DNA from: Candidatus Poribacteria bacterium
Lineage (GTDB): Bacteria > Poribacteria > WGA-4E > WGA-3G
Direction of reading: 5' to 3'
DNA length: 56,028 nucleotides
NCBI GenBank assembly: GCA_022825665.1
Contig: JAJDWI010000130.1
Coordinates: 1 to 56,028 of the forward strand
In this document: in pieces, positions 26,047-34,544 of the stretch
Position numbering within the stretch: the stretch's first letter is position 1
Layout of the letters: the number at the start of each line of letters is the position of its first letter
Notes under the pieces: generated by a model
Databases searched by the model: none
What the model was told of the DNA's origin: nothing
What the model saw: the letters and a program-made list of their open reading frames with translations, nothing else
Translations under genes and position numbers: made by a program

Positions 26047-27876
26047 CTAAAGGTATTTACTTATTTTAGATTCCAGTTCATAAACATGGAATGGTTGACC
26101 TTGTACTTTGTTGACTCCAATTGCATCAATAAGATATTCACTACGGACTAATTGGCGAAGATGTCCTGTGTTTAATTCTGGTATTAAGACTTGTTTGAAT
26201 CGTTTTAGTACTTCTCCTAAGTCACTTGGAAATGGATTGAGATAGCGTAAATGGACATGACCGATAGCACAACCTTCTTCAAGTTTAGTTTCAACAACAG
26301 TTCGAATGACACCGAAAGTTCCACCCCATCCAAGCACAAGCAAGTCTCCTTCTTGTGCACCATAGATTTCAGTGGTAGGTATCTCTGTAGCAATTCGTTT
26401 AACTTTCTCCGCTCTGATATTTACCATTTTCTCGTGGTTTTCTGCATCGTAACTCACGTTACCTGTAATATCCGATTTCTCTAAACCACCGATACGGTGT
26501 TCAAGACCGGGAGTACCGGGTTTTGCCCAAGGTCTTGCGAGGGTGTCTGGATCTCTAAGGTATGGTTCAAATCCGTCCACATCAGTTTGGAAATTTGGTT
26601 CAATTTTTGGGAGATCCTCAACATTTGGAATTAACCAAGGTTCTGCACCGAGTGCAATATAAAGTTCGGAAAGGAATATGACTGGAGTCCGATATTTCAC
26701 TGCAATTCTGCATGCTTCATAAACGGTATCAAAACAATCGGTGGGACGACATGCGGCTAAGATTGGAACAGGAGATTCTCCATTCCTACCGTAAAACATC
26801 TGTAATAGGTCTGCTTGCTCAGTTTTTGTTGGCATACCAGTAGAGGGTCCTGCTCTTTGGATATTGCATACAACGAGGGGTAATTCGGCAATCATAGCGA
26901 GATTAATTGCCTCAGATTTTAGTGCGAGACCAGGACCGCTACTACCGGTTACACCAAGTGAACCACTAAAAGCAGCACCGATAGCTACCCCAACTGCCGC
27001 AATTTCATCCTCCATCTGCATTGTTACAATCCCAAAGTTACGATAATTAGCCAAACCGTGAAGGATGTCACTTGCAGGTGTAATCGGATAGCTACCGTAA
27101 ACCAATTGTAATCCAGATTGATGGGATGCGGCTACGAGTCCTAAAACTGTTGATGTATTCCCAGCAATATTTCTATATTTACCTGGTGTGAATTCTGCTG
27201 GCTTCACTTCGTAAGAGATAGCAAATTGTTCAGTTGCTTCGCAATATGTGTTCCCAGCTCGAAGTGCTAAGATGTTTGGTTCAATAAGGTGCGGATTTTT
27301 TGTTGAAAATTTTGTTTTAACCCATCTAATAGTGTAATCCATTGGACGGTTGTATAACCACAAAATCATACCGAGGGCAAAAAAGTTTTTACATAGGTCA
27401 CGCTTACTCAATTCAAGGTCGGTATCTTCAAGTGCTCTGCGAGTAAGTGTTGTCAATTCAACAGGAAAAACTTGATATTTTGTGAGTGTATCGTCCTCTA
27501 ATGGATTGTCTGCATAGCCTGCGAGTCGTAAATTTTTGCGAGCAAAATTATCTGAATTTACAATTAGTATACCGTTATCTTTTAATTTGTGGATATTGAC
27601 TTTTAATGCAGCGGGATTCATTGCAACAAGTACATCACAAGAATCACCGGGGGTGTGGATAGTTTCACTTGAGAAATGTAATTGGAATCCGGAAACACCA
27701 GCGAGTGATCCGGCTGGTGCTTTGATTTCAGCGGGATAATCGGGCAAGGTAGCGACATCATTACCGACAATAGCGGAGGTTTCTGTCATCTGCGTTCCAA
27801 TTGTTTGGGAACCGTCGCCAGAGTCCCCAGCAAACAGAACTGTCGCCGCTTGAATTTGCTCTACTTGCTTACGCAT
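26047..27876 (-). CDS. korA: 2-oxoacid:ferredoxin oxidoreductase, fused gamma-alpha subunit
   Basis: At 609 residues this carries the gamma domain first (TVLFAGDSGDGSQTIGTQMTE, with PAEIKAPAGSLAGVSG) and the alpha pyrimidine-binding domain after about residue 210 (YPITPASDILHGLA, MQMEDEIAAVGVAIGAAFSG, GSSGPGLALKSEAI, QRAGPSTGMPTKTEQADLL). Domain order is that of KorA-type fused subunits. With KorB it forms the 2-oxoacid ferredoxin oxidoreductase. Two CBS-domain genes precede it on the same strand. Confidence 0.92.
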   Translation of the reverse strand: MRKQVEQIQAATVLFAGDSGDGSQTIGTQMTETSAIVGNDVATLPDYPAEIKAPAGSLAGVSGFQLHFSSETIHTPGDSCDVLVAMNPAALKVNIHKLKDNGILIVNSDNFARKNLRLAGYADNPLEDDTLTKYQVFPVELTTLTRRALEDTDLELSKRDLCKNFFALGMILWLYNRPMDYTIRWVKTKFSTKNPHLIEPNILALRAGNTYCEATEQFAISYEVKPAEFTPGKYRNIAGNTSTVLGLVAASHQSGLQLVYGSYPITPASDILHGLANYRNFGIVTMQMEDEIAAVGVAIGAAFSGSLGVTGSSGPGLALKSEAINLAMIAELPLVVCNIQRAGPSTGMPTKTEQADLLQMFYGRNGESPVPILAACRPTDCFDTVYEACRIAVKYRTPVIFLSELYIALGAEPWLIPNVEDLPKIEPNFQTDVDGFEPYLRDPDTLARPWAKPGTPGLEHRIGGLEKSDITGNVSYDAENHEKMVNIRAEKVKRIATEIPTTEIYGAQEGDLLVLGWGGTFGVIRTVVETKLEEGCAIGHVHLRYLNPFPSDLGEVLKRFKQVLIPELNTGHLRQLVRSEYLIDAIGVNKVQGQPFHVYELESKISKYL

Positions 27877-27950
27877 TAGTGTTTAGCCTTTTGTTATCAA
27901 TAGGTTGGAGGGCACCGTAGAGTCCACTTGTAAAAGACCTCGTCCATCTG

Positions 27951-28490
27951 TTATGCTCCTTCACGTGCTTTCAATGCATCTCGTATTGGGTTGGGTGGTA
28001 AAGTTAGCACCTCTTGCGGGAAATATTCAACGAGATAAGAGATTACATCTCGAATTGAAACCATACCGATAGGACGTGTTTGTTCATCAACAATTGGCAA
28101 GTGTCGAAAACCACCTTGTGCCATATATAATATTGCAGTATCTAACATATCATCAGGATTAGCTGTTTGTGGGTCAACTTTCATGAATTGCGTCACAGGA
28201 ATTTGCGTTAAATCACCTACCTGTTTGTTTAAAACCTTACGCAATACGTCGCGTTCTCCAAATATGCCACGCAACACACCATTTTCTACTACAGAGGCGG
28301 CACCGATATGATGTTCAATTAGTAAATCAATAGCGTCCTGTGTGGTAGCGGTCATCTCAATCGTTATACAAGTACGCATCAAGTGACGAAGTGGCACTTG
28401 TATTTCCTTCACTTCCAATACTTTCTTGGATGCCTCAGCATCTTGTTCCATTTGTGCTAATTCTTCATCAATTGCCTGGTCATACAACAT
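27951..28490 (-). CDS. CBS-domain pair protein with an N-terminal extension
   Basis: 179 residues. The first about 45 are acidic and helical (DQAIDEELAQMEQDAEASKKVLEV), then two CBS domains follow (MRTCITIEMTATTQDAIDLLIEHHIGAASVV; FMKVDPQTANPDDMLDTAILYMAQGGFRHLPIV). CBS pairs bind adenine nucleotides or SAM and regulate an attached or partner enzyme. It starts two bases after the upstream CBS gene and is 74 bases before korA. A regulatory or energy-sensing role for KorAB is inferred from position. Confidence 0.8.
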   Translation of the reverse strand: MLYDQAIDEELAQMEQDAEASKKVLEVKEIQVPLRHLMRTCITIEMTATTQDAIDLLIEHHIGAASVVENGVLRGIFGERDVLRKVLNKQVGDLTQIPVTQFMKVDPQTANPDDMLDTAILYMAQGGFRHLPIVDEQTRPIGMVSIRDVISYLVEYFPQEVLTLPPNPIRDALKAREGA

Positions 28491-28492
28491 GA

Positions 28493-28927
28493 TTATACTC
28501 TCCCCTGATTCTCAATGAATATAGCAACATGGTCCAATATGTCTCGGGTTGAAATCAATCCAACAGGAAATGCTTGTTGTTGGTCATCCCATATACAGAG
28601 CGGTACATGCCGAAAATGTCCGAGATGCATAAGGTTCAATGCGAAGGCAATTGGATCACTTGCACGCAATGATTCGGGGTTTTCAGACATTATTTCTTCT
28701 ACGAGAACATCTGATGGGTCTAACCTTTTCCCACATACGTGACTAAGTAGGTCACGATCTGTTACAATTCCGACTAACCTTTGTTCATCATCAACCACAA
28801 GGATGCAACCAAAACCTTCGACTTGCATGATGTCTATTACATCAGATACTGTAGAACCCACTTGGACGGTGGCAGGTTGTTTGTAATCAAGTGTGCTAAT
28901 TGGCAAAGATAATGTTCTCGCGTCCAA
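28493..28927 (-). CDS. CBS-domain pair protein
   Basis: 144 residues made almost entirely of two CBS domains: PATVQVGSTVSDVIDIMQVEGFGCILVVDDEQRLVGIVTDRDLL, then EIMSENPESLRASDPIAFALNLMHLGHFRHVPL and GLISTRDILDHV. It is the first gene of the CBS-CBS-korA-korB run, so the four are probably one operon. It and the next protein could form a heteromeric nucleotide sensor. Ligand unknown. Confidence 0.8.
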   Translation of the reverse strand: MDARTLSLPISTLDYKQPATVQVGSTVSDVIDIMQVEGFGCILVVDDEQRLVGIVTDRDLLSHVCGKRLDPSDVLVEEIMSENPESLRASDPIAFALNLMHLGHFRHVPLCIWDDQQQAFPVGLISTRDILDHVAIFIENQGRV

Positions 28928-29061
28928 AGTTACGACCCCTTGTTATTAACGTTAAAAAATAGTGCTCGGTTTCCTTCTATATTACATTATAGGATACAAT
29001 ATTTGGTATGAATTTGCAAGTATAATTTAGGTGTTAATGGGCATCGGTTTTTGCTCCTTCT

Positions 29062-29186
29062 AAAAACGTACACAAAATGGGCGTTTTTCGTTTCTGTGTA
29101 CGTTTTGGTTTTTGGGATTATGCCACTCTGGGACTGGGTTTATCAGTGTGTACGATACTTTTTGAAAATTTCATTTTGGTTCGTTT
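29062..29186 (+). repeat. Dispersed structured repeat, copy 2
   Basis: It aligns along its length with 9744-9869 in the same orientation. The left arm AAAACGTACACA (29063-29074) pairs exactly with TGTGTACGTTTT (29095-29106), so the inner hairpin is kept although the outer ends have diverged. A 73-codon frame across it is not a convincing gene. Confidence 0.7.
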
Positions 29187-29434
29187 TTTATTTCCTTGGT
29201 CATGGTCAGTTTTCGGGTGAATGTTTTTTGGGTAACAGGTGTCGGTTTTTGTTGAGAATGTGGGGTGTGTAAGCTTTTTGTTTTTCATAGTGGTAGTATT
29301 ATAATATGTGTTAAGAGTGGATGGAAGGATTTGTGGACCTGTGAACCATAAGTTTCATGTATGTTTGGGGTGGTTTTCAGTTTTCAGTGGTCAGTTTTTA
29401 GAAATACGGAAGACTAATATTAAAAATATTAGGA

Positions 29435-29500
29435 TTTGGGAAACTGAATAGCCCTGATAGTTAGTTTTTTTCTTGTATATTTTGTGGTGTGTGTTATACT
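29435..29500 (+). promoter_or_regulatory. Dispersed motif copy 2 and promoter candidate for the Gfo/Idh/MocA gene
   Basis: 29435-29457 repeats the motif TTTGGGAAACTGAAT...GCCCTGA seen upstream of tmk. Sixteen bases later TTGTAT (29473-29478) and TATACT (29495-29500) are 16 bases apart. The start codon is 49 bases downstream. Confidence 0.45.
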
Positions 29501-29549
29501 GAAGAAAATTTGTTCTAATCTGATATGACACAAATGAAAGGTATTTGAT

Positions 29550-30530
29550 ATGACTCAATGTGCATTGATTAGTGGTAGAGGGATGGGTATGATGCATGGT
29601 GGCAATTTCCACAACCATCCCGATGCTGAGGTAGTTGCTGTTTGTGAAATGAATCCTGAACTGCTTGAAAAAGCAAAGGAACACTTCGGTGTTCCTGGTT
29701 ATTTATCGATTCAAGAATTATTAGACAACTGTGATGCAGAACTTGTCCTCTTAATTGTTAACGAAACACGTCGAATTCCTCCTTTACGTGAATTGCTTGA
29801 AGGAGGACGAAATGTCTTCACCGAAAAACCGCTTTGCGGTCTACAAGGACAGGCTACAGTCCGAGAAGCAGACCTTGCCATTGCTGCTCCTGCTATTGCC
29901 AAATGGCGAGACTCAAATCTTAAGTTTGGAATTGACTTCAACTATCGCTTTATGCATCATTTCAAAAAACTCCATGATGATGTTGTGAATGGCACATTAG
30001 GAGAAATTAAAATGGTGCATGCAAGAGCGCATTTCAACTGTTGGTCACACATCATTGACCAGATACTCTGGAGTATGGGTACACCTGAATGGGTAAGCGT
30101 TACAGGTGATCCAAACGCAGGTAGTGGTTGGCAAAGACTCATTCACATCGGATGGGAAAATGGCGTTGTTGGCACTCTTACAGGAACAAACTTGTGGGGT
30201 TATGATGACCATCCCCTACGTGTCAAGATACTTGGTGATAAATCTTATGCCGAAGCAAAGGGTTTAGATGGTTCATACCTGCGCAGGAAAGCAGGCAACT
30301 CTGAAATTGAAGAAAAATGGGAAAATGAACCCGGAAAACCTGAAATGCCAGAATCATTCAAAAGAATGGCTGATGGCGTAATAAAAGCAATGCAAGCGGA
30401 TCAACCATTTCCTGCTGATGGAGAAGCAGCATGGGCAGAACTACTCTTTGAAGCTGCTGTTCATCGTTCCGCATTACAAAATGGGGCACGTGTTTATCTT
30501 GATGATGTTGACAAAGCCGCATTTGTATAA
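29550..30530 (+). CDS. Gfo/Idh/MocA-family oxidoreductase
   Basis: A 326-residue NAD(P)-dependent dehydrogenase of the family acting on sugars, inositols and related carbonyls. The Rossmann start is LISGRGMGMMHGGNF, followed by EVVAVCEMNPELLEKAKEHF and the signature VFTEKPLCG containing the usual EKP lysine. The C-terminal domain includes VDFNYR-type and GEIKMVHAR strands. Substrate cannot be told. The first strand is short (MTQCAL), but no better start is visible. It stands alone. Confidence 0.85.
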   Translation: MTQCALISGRGMGMMHGGNFHNHPDAEVVAVCEMNPELLEKAKEHFGVPGYLSIQELLDNCDAELVLLIVNETRRIPPLRELLEGGRNVFTEKPLCGLQGQATVREADLAIAAPAIAKWRDSNLKFGIDFNYRFMHHFKKLHDDVVNGTLGEIKMVHARAHFNCWSHIIDQILWSMGTPEWVSVTGDPNAGSGWQRLIHIGWENGVVGTLTGTNLWGYDDHPLRVKILGDKSYAEAKGLDGSYLRRKAGNSEIEEKWENEPGKPEMPESFKRMADGVIKAMQADQPFPADGEAAWAELLFEAAVHRSALQNGARVYLDDVDKAAFV

Positions 30531-30671
30531 GAAAAATATATGTGCCGACTGTCTCCAATACATTCGGCACATATATCATCAATCCCGCGTATACTCACCT
30601 ATTCCATCCTCAACTAATCAAAACTATCCGGTCATTATTTATCACATATTATCGAAATAATTGGAATAATT

Positions 30672-30843
30672 CGTAGGTCGGAGCGAGCAAAGCGACCTAC
30701 GCGTTTCATTTTGGGTGTAGCAAGCGAGAACCGACGGACATATAAACTATTGTAAAATCAAAAATCATCAACAGAGGCTTCTCAAAACTAAATAGCCCTG
30801 CTATAACAACCGTAAATGAGACAATAATTTATAGAAATGGTAT
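30672..30843 (+). repeat. Repeat block: GTAGGTCG hairpin and family A element end
   Basis: CGTAGGTCG (30672-30680) pairs with CGACCTACG (30693-30701). At 30832-30843 TAGAAATGGTAT is the end sequence of the element at 51657-51808, and the bases just inside (ATAATTTA) match the copy at 10034. Between them, 30784-30800 holds a partial copy of the AAACTGAATAGCCCTG motif. The left end of the element is not evident. Confidence 0.5.
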
Positions 30844-30912
30844 AATATTTTACAAATTTGACGATAAAACTGAAATAAATTCAAAAAATAGCACAAAAAT
30901 GTAATTTTTAAC

Positions 30913-31476
30913 TTGACATTCGTTATTATTCTACGTTATAATACATATCACATATAATCTATGATTACAAGTAACCCAATTATGTTAATATTTTACGATA
31001 CCAGCATTCTTATGAAATTAAAAAAAAATATACCAAATGGCAGTCAAAAAATTGGTATTTTTCCAGAGGATGCAAAAGTTACCAAAATTAAATTTTTTCT
31101 CCTAAAAAAACCGATGCAAATAACCAATAAAACCACACAGGCACTATACGCAGACCGATTACACCAAAAGTTACCGTTATGTAAAAAAAGGTTACCGTAC
31201 GGTAACCTTTTAAAGGTAGAAAATCCGCTAAAAGTTGTAAGAAAAACTATTCAGCAAAAAGCAGATTACACACATAAACAGAATCATCACCTTCAATTTA
31301 TCATACAGGAAGGTAACACGAAAAAACAGTCAATCATACAAAACTCAAACCGTCCCAAAAATGCCAAATTAAAAAATGCAAAAACCTACATAAAAACATC
31401 AGTAAACTCAGACAGAGACTGGGAAAACACCACCGTACCAAAACCGTACCAAAAAACGAAAACTGGTACGGTTTGA
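30913..31476 (+). other. Gene-poor A-rich region with consensus promoter, palindrome and iterated motifs
   Basis: TTGACA (30913-30918), 18 bases, TATAAT (30937-30942) would start RNA near 30949. A 171-codon frame begins at 30961 but has no ribosome site and encodes a Lys/Asn/Gln/Thr-rich sequence with no domain, so I do not call it a gene. A short stem ATACCAA/TTGGTAT with following Ts is at 31030-31062. A perfect 26-base palindrome centred on GTAC lies at 31186-31211 (half AAAAGGTTACC). At 31431-31476 CCGTACC repeats are followed by GGTACGGTTT. Function unknown. Confidence 0.5.
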
Positions 31477-31570
31477 AGGAAACAAAATCCAGAGAATTTG
31501 AAGAAAAAACGAGATATATACCAATATCTTAAAGCGACAATTGAATATCTCTGTGGCTCTGGAGTTATTA

Positions 31571-31599
31571 TTGAAATCTGTTACAATGTATGGTAAAAT
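31571..31599 (+). promoter_or_regulatory. Promoter candidate for the envelope gene cluster
   Basis: TTGAAA (31571-31576), 17 bases, TAAAAT (31594-31599). The start codon of the first gene is 65 bases downstream, preceded by GGAG. Confidence 0.5.
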
Positions 31600-31664
31600 T
31601 ACGATAAAATAATGACTTAGATTAAGCCATACACATATTTAGAACCAAACGGAGACACAACCCC

Positions 31665-34544
31665 ATGAAACGATTGGTCATTTTCTCTCTCGTGGTCTTC
31701 ATCGGAATATCCATCACAAATGTGTTAGTCCATTCCCAAGAATCGTCAAGCCAAACTACTTTACCTAATAATACAAATAATGAACCAGCATTCAAACGTA
31801 TGACTGCAAGGTTATCGGGTGAGATTGTTTGGAAAGGACATGATCTTTCTCATACAAATGTATCTGTATACCTCGATGAAAAGCTAAAGAACCTTTATAC
31901 AAGTGGAGTTTCACGTTTGGGTACATTTACACTACGAGTGGAACCCGGTAGATACTATCTGGTAGCTTATGTTGATGTTGATAGTTCAGGGAAATTTGAC
32001 GAAGGTGATGGGTACGGTGTGTTAGGTATAAAAGATTGGAACAATAAATCACAGAAACACCAAGCTATTGAAATCGGTGAGAATTCCACTTTGAAAGATA
32101 TAAAGATACCTATTACAGCAAGGCTACAAAGCATAACTGATGAACTTAAGCTTGTTCCCGAATCCACATATCAACCAAGTGATTACCAAAAGTTCAAGGC
32201 AGAATTAAGCCGTGCGACTTCTGGATGTAGAGGTATTCTAAAGTATACAAAAGAACCAGGGCAAAATGATGTTCAAATGTTGATTATTGCTTACACTGAT
32301 ACCTCATGGAAATTCCGTTCAGGAATGACCTTCATTGATTCTACAACAGGAAAATGGGAACTCCGATTGAAACCCGGAAAATACTATTTGATGGCGATAA
32401 TAGATAAGAATTCCAGCAATAAACTTGACAACGGAGATCCTTTCGGATTTTATGGTGTTAAGGATATCACTGAAAAAGGAGCATTTCCACAACCTATTCT
32501 CATAAAACCGAATACATTTATAGATGACCTTGAAATAAATATATCAGCAACATACGCAAATATAGATAAGACAACAAATAACGAGAAATCTGCAATTATT
32601 GTCGGAAGTGTGACTCCGTTTCCGCAGGATGATTCTGAAATACGCGTTGAGGTATATGATGATTCCACATTAGTTAACCCAATTGCTACAACACAAACTG
32701 CACAAGACGGTTCTTTCCGATTCGAACTTCCTCCTGACGAATATTATATAATCGCAAATCATGATGTGGATGGAAACGGTAGATATAGTTCAGGTGATAG
32801 ACTGGGTGGTTTAGGATCAGATTCAATCATCACAAGTCCTCCTGTAGTTGTCAAATTTAATGTTGGTGAAACCCGTGGTGTCAACATTCAGTTGACTGCA
32901 CAATATGATGCTGATGGACAACTTGTTGCACTACAAGATAGTATTACACCTACAATAGGCGGAACAGGACTAAACGGTTCGCCAGATAATTCGGCTATAG
33001 AACAGATGGGTACTATCACAGGAAGAATATCTACATTTTTTGTCACTTCAACAAAAAAATCTAACAATAATGCTGCACACACTGAAAACAATAAAAATAT
33101 ACCCGACGGTATTCTGAGTCTTTCAACAAAACCTACATTCGACTCTCCTATCGTGCTCCCCATATTCCTTGAAGAGGATGGGTCATATCAGGTTGAAGTA
33201 GAACCTGGCACCTATTTTCTCTTAGCAGTTGTTGACCAAAACAATGATGGACGTTCAGGCACCGCAGATGGAATTGGTGTATACGGCACACATCAACCCG
33301 TACGAGGCACTCCCGCAGCAATTACTGTCCTACCCGGTAAAACAACACCACACGTGGATATTGACATATTAGCTTCTTATGTGGATGAAGAAGGAACAAT
33401 GTCGGAAATCTCTGATGGTGGACGTTGGAATACAGCACGAATGCATGGACAACCAGAGGACATCTTCAAATATACAGACAATGGTAAATTAGTTGAAGAA
33501 TGGATGTATTGGACAAAAGGAATAGGATTCATCTTTGAAACAGACGGTTCTGGTTGGAAATTAAAGGATAAAAATGAATTTCAACCGAACACACAGAATA
33601 TCGCTAAAGCCATGGAAACATCAGAAGGTGGGATACAGAATAACCGGGTGGAACAAAATATTGATATAGATACAAGATTCTCGCTTTCAACGGAGTCAGT
33701 ATCTATCTTTTATAGTCATGACGGTGTTTTATGGCGTATTGCACCTGCTACTAAAGAAGATGTCGAATTGAACAAATTTCGCACCGTTCCCGTTGACTCA
33801 CGTTTTGCACCTCTTGATGCAGGTTACCTACCCTCTGTATCGGAAAATGGAACACTTGTATACCATGATATTGATGCCAATGTCGTTTTCAAAGATATAG
33901 TATCAGGCAATAGTATGGTATATCTTAAAAATCGAGAACTGGCACAAGACGTTACAATATCACCTGACGGAGAATTCCTTGCTTATGCTAAATCTGAACA
34001 AGACAGACGAAGAAGGATTGTAATACATCAGCTCAAAGGTGATAGAAAATTCCTCATTCCTTCAACTGCGATAGAAATGTCTGATCCTGCTTGGCGTAGA
34101 GATGGAGAATTACTCGCCTATGCAGCTGCTGGGTCAATAGAAAATACTGAAGCAAGTCCAAATCGAAATATCTATGCCTATGATCTGAGGAGAAACAGCG
34201 TCGAACCAATTGTCATTTCACCTGAAGACGACTCGGAACCTGCATGGCATCCGTCAGAACCGAACACACTCGTTTTTTCTAAGGGTGATGAAGACAAACC
34301 AAGACAAATATGGGTTCTCAATGTTTCCACTACCGGTCAACGGACAGAACGACAGATTACCTTAATGGGAGGGAGTCGTCCTGTCTGGGTTCCACCAAAT
34401 GGACGTTGGATTCTATATGAAAACAATGGTCAACTTTGGACAGTTGATACACTAACACCTAACAGTGAAGCACCCTTAATGAGCAACGGTAGAGTGGTAT
34501 TCGGTTATCAACCATTCGCTGTTCCAGTTGGGAGAGGTGAGTAA
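31665..34544 (+). CDS. Secreted protein with four Ca-loop-like modules and a TolB-type propeller
   Basis: 959 residues. A signal peptide (MKRLVIFSLVVFIGISITNVLVHS) directs export. Four modules recur at about 88-123, 233-264, 352-384 and 508-541, each reading (E/K/P)PG.YYL.A..D followed by an Asp-rich loop such as DVDSSGKFDEGD or DVDGNGRYSSGD and then G.G. These loops have the D-x-D-x-G spacing of calcium-binding sites. The last 270 residues form a TolB/WD40-like propeller (VTISPDGEFLAYAKS, DPAWRRDGELLAYA, EPAWHPSEPNTLVFS, RPVWVPPNGRWILY). It probably works in the periplasm or on the surface, binding other proteins or glycans. It is followed with no gap by the next gene. Confidence 0.75.
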   Translation: MKRLVIFSLVVFIGISITNVLVHSQESSSQTTLPNNTNNEPAFKRMTARLSGEIVWKGHDLSHTNVSVYLDEKLKNLYTSGVSRLGTFTLRVEPGRYYLVAYVDVDSSGKFDEGDGYGVLGIKDWNNKSQKHQAIEIGENSTLKDIKIPITARLQSITDELKLVPESTYQPSDYQKFKAELSRATSGCRGILKYTKEPGQNDVQMLIIAYTDTSWKFRSGMTFIDSTTGKWELRLKPGKYYLMAIIDKNSSNKLDNGDPFGFYGVKDITEKGAFPQPILIKPNTFIDDLEINISATYANIDKTTNNEKSAIIVGSVTPFPQDDSEIRVEVYDDSTLVNPIATTQTAQDGSFRFELPPDEYYIIANHDVDGNGRYSSGDRLGGLGSDSIITSPPVVVKFNVGETRGVNIQLTAQYDADGQLVALQDSITPTIGGTGLNGSPDNSAIEQMGTITGRISTFFVTSTKKSNNNAAHTENNKNIPDGILSLSTKPTFDSPIVLPIFLEEDGSYQVEVEPGTYFLLAVVDQNNDGRSGTADGIGVYGTHQPVRGTPAAITVLPGKTTPHVDIDILASYVDEEGTMSEISDGGRWNTARMHGQPEDIFKYTDNGKLVEEWMYWTKGIGFIFETDGSGWKLKDKNEFQPNTQNIAKAMETSEGGIQNNRVEQNIDIDTRFSLSTESVSIFYSHDGVLWRIAPATKEDVELNKFRTVPVDSRFAPLDAGYLPSVSENGTLVYHDIDANVVFKDIVSGNSMVYLKNRELAQDVTISPDGEFLAYAKSEQDRRRRIVIHQLKGDRKFLIPSTAIEMSDPAWRRDGELLAYAAAGSIENTEASPNRNIYAYDLRRNSVEPIVISPEDDSEPAWHPSEPNTLVFSKGDEDKPRQIWVLNVSTTGQRTERQITLMGGSRPVWVPPNGRWILYENNGQLWTVDTLTPNSEAPLMSNGRVVFGYQPFAVPVGRGE

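Noticed and set aside
29051-29272. 73-codon open frame on the plus strand
   Set aside because: It covers the second copy of the same dispersed repeat, and the homologous copy is not open in the same frame.
30961-31476. 171-codon frame after a consensus promoter, considered as a gene
   Set aside because: Amino-acid content only reflects A-rich DNA, there is no Shine-Dalgarno, and the palindrome and iterated motifs lie inside it. Kept as a region of interest, not as a CDS.
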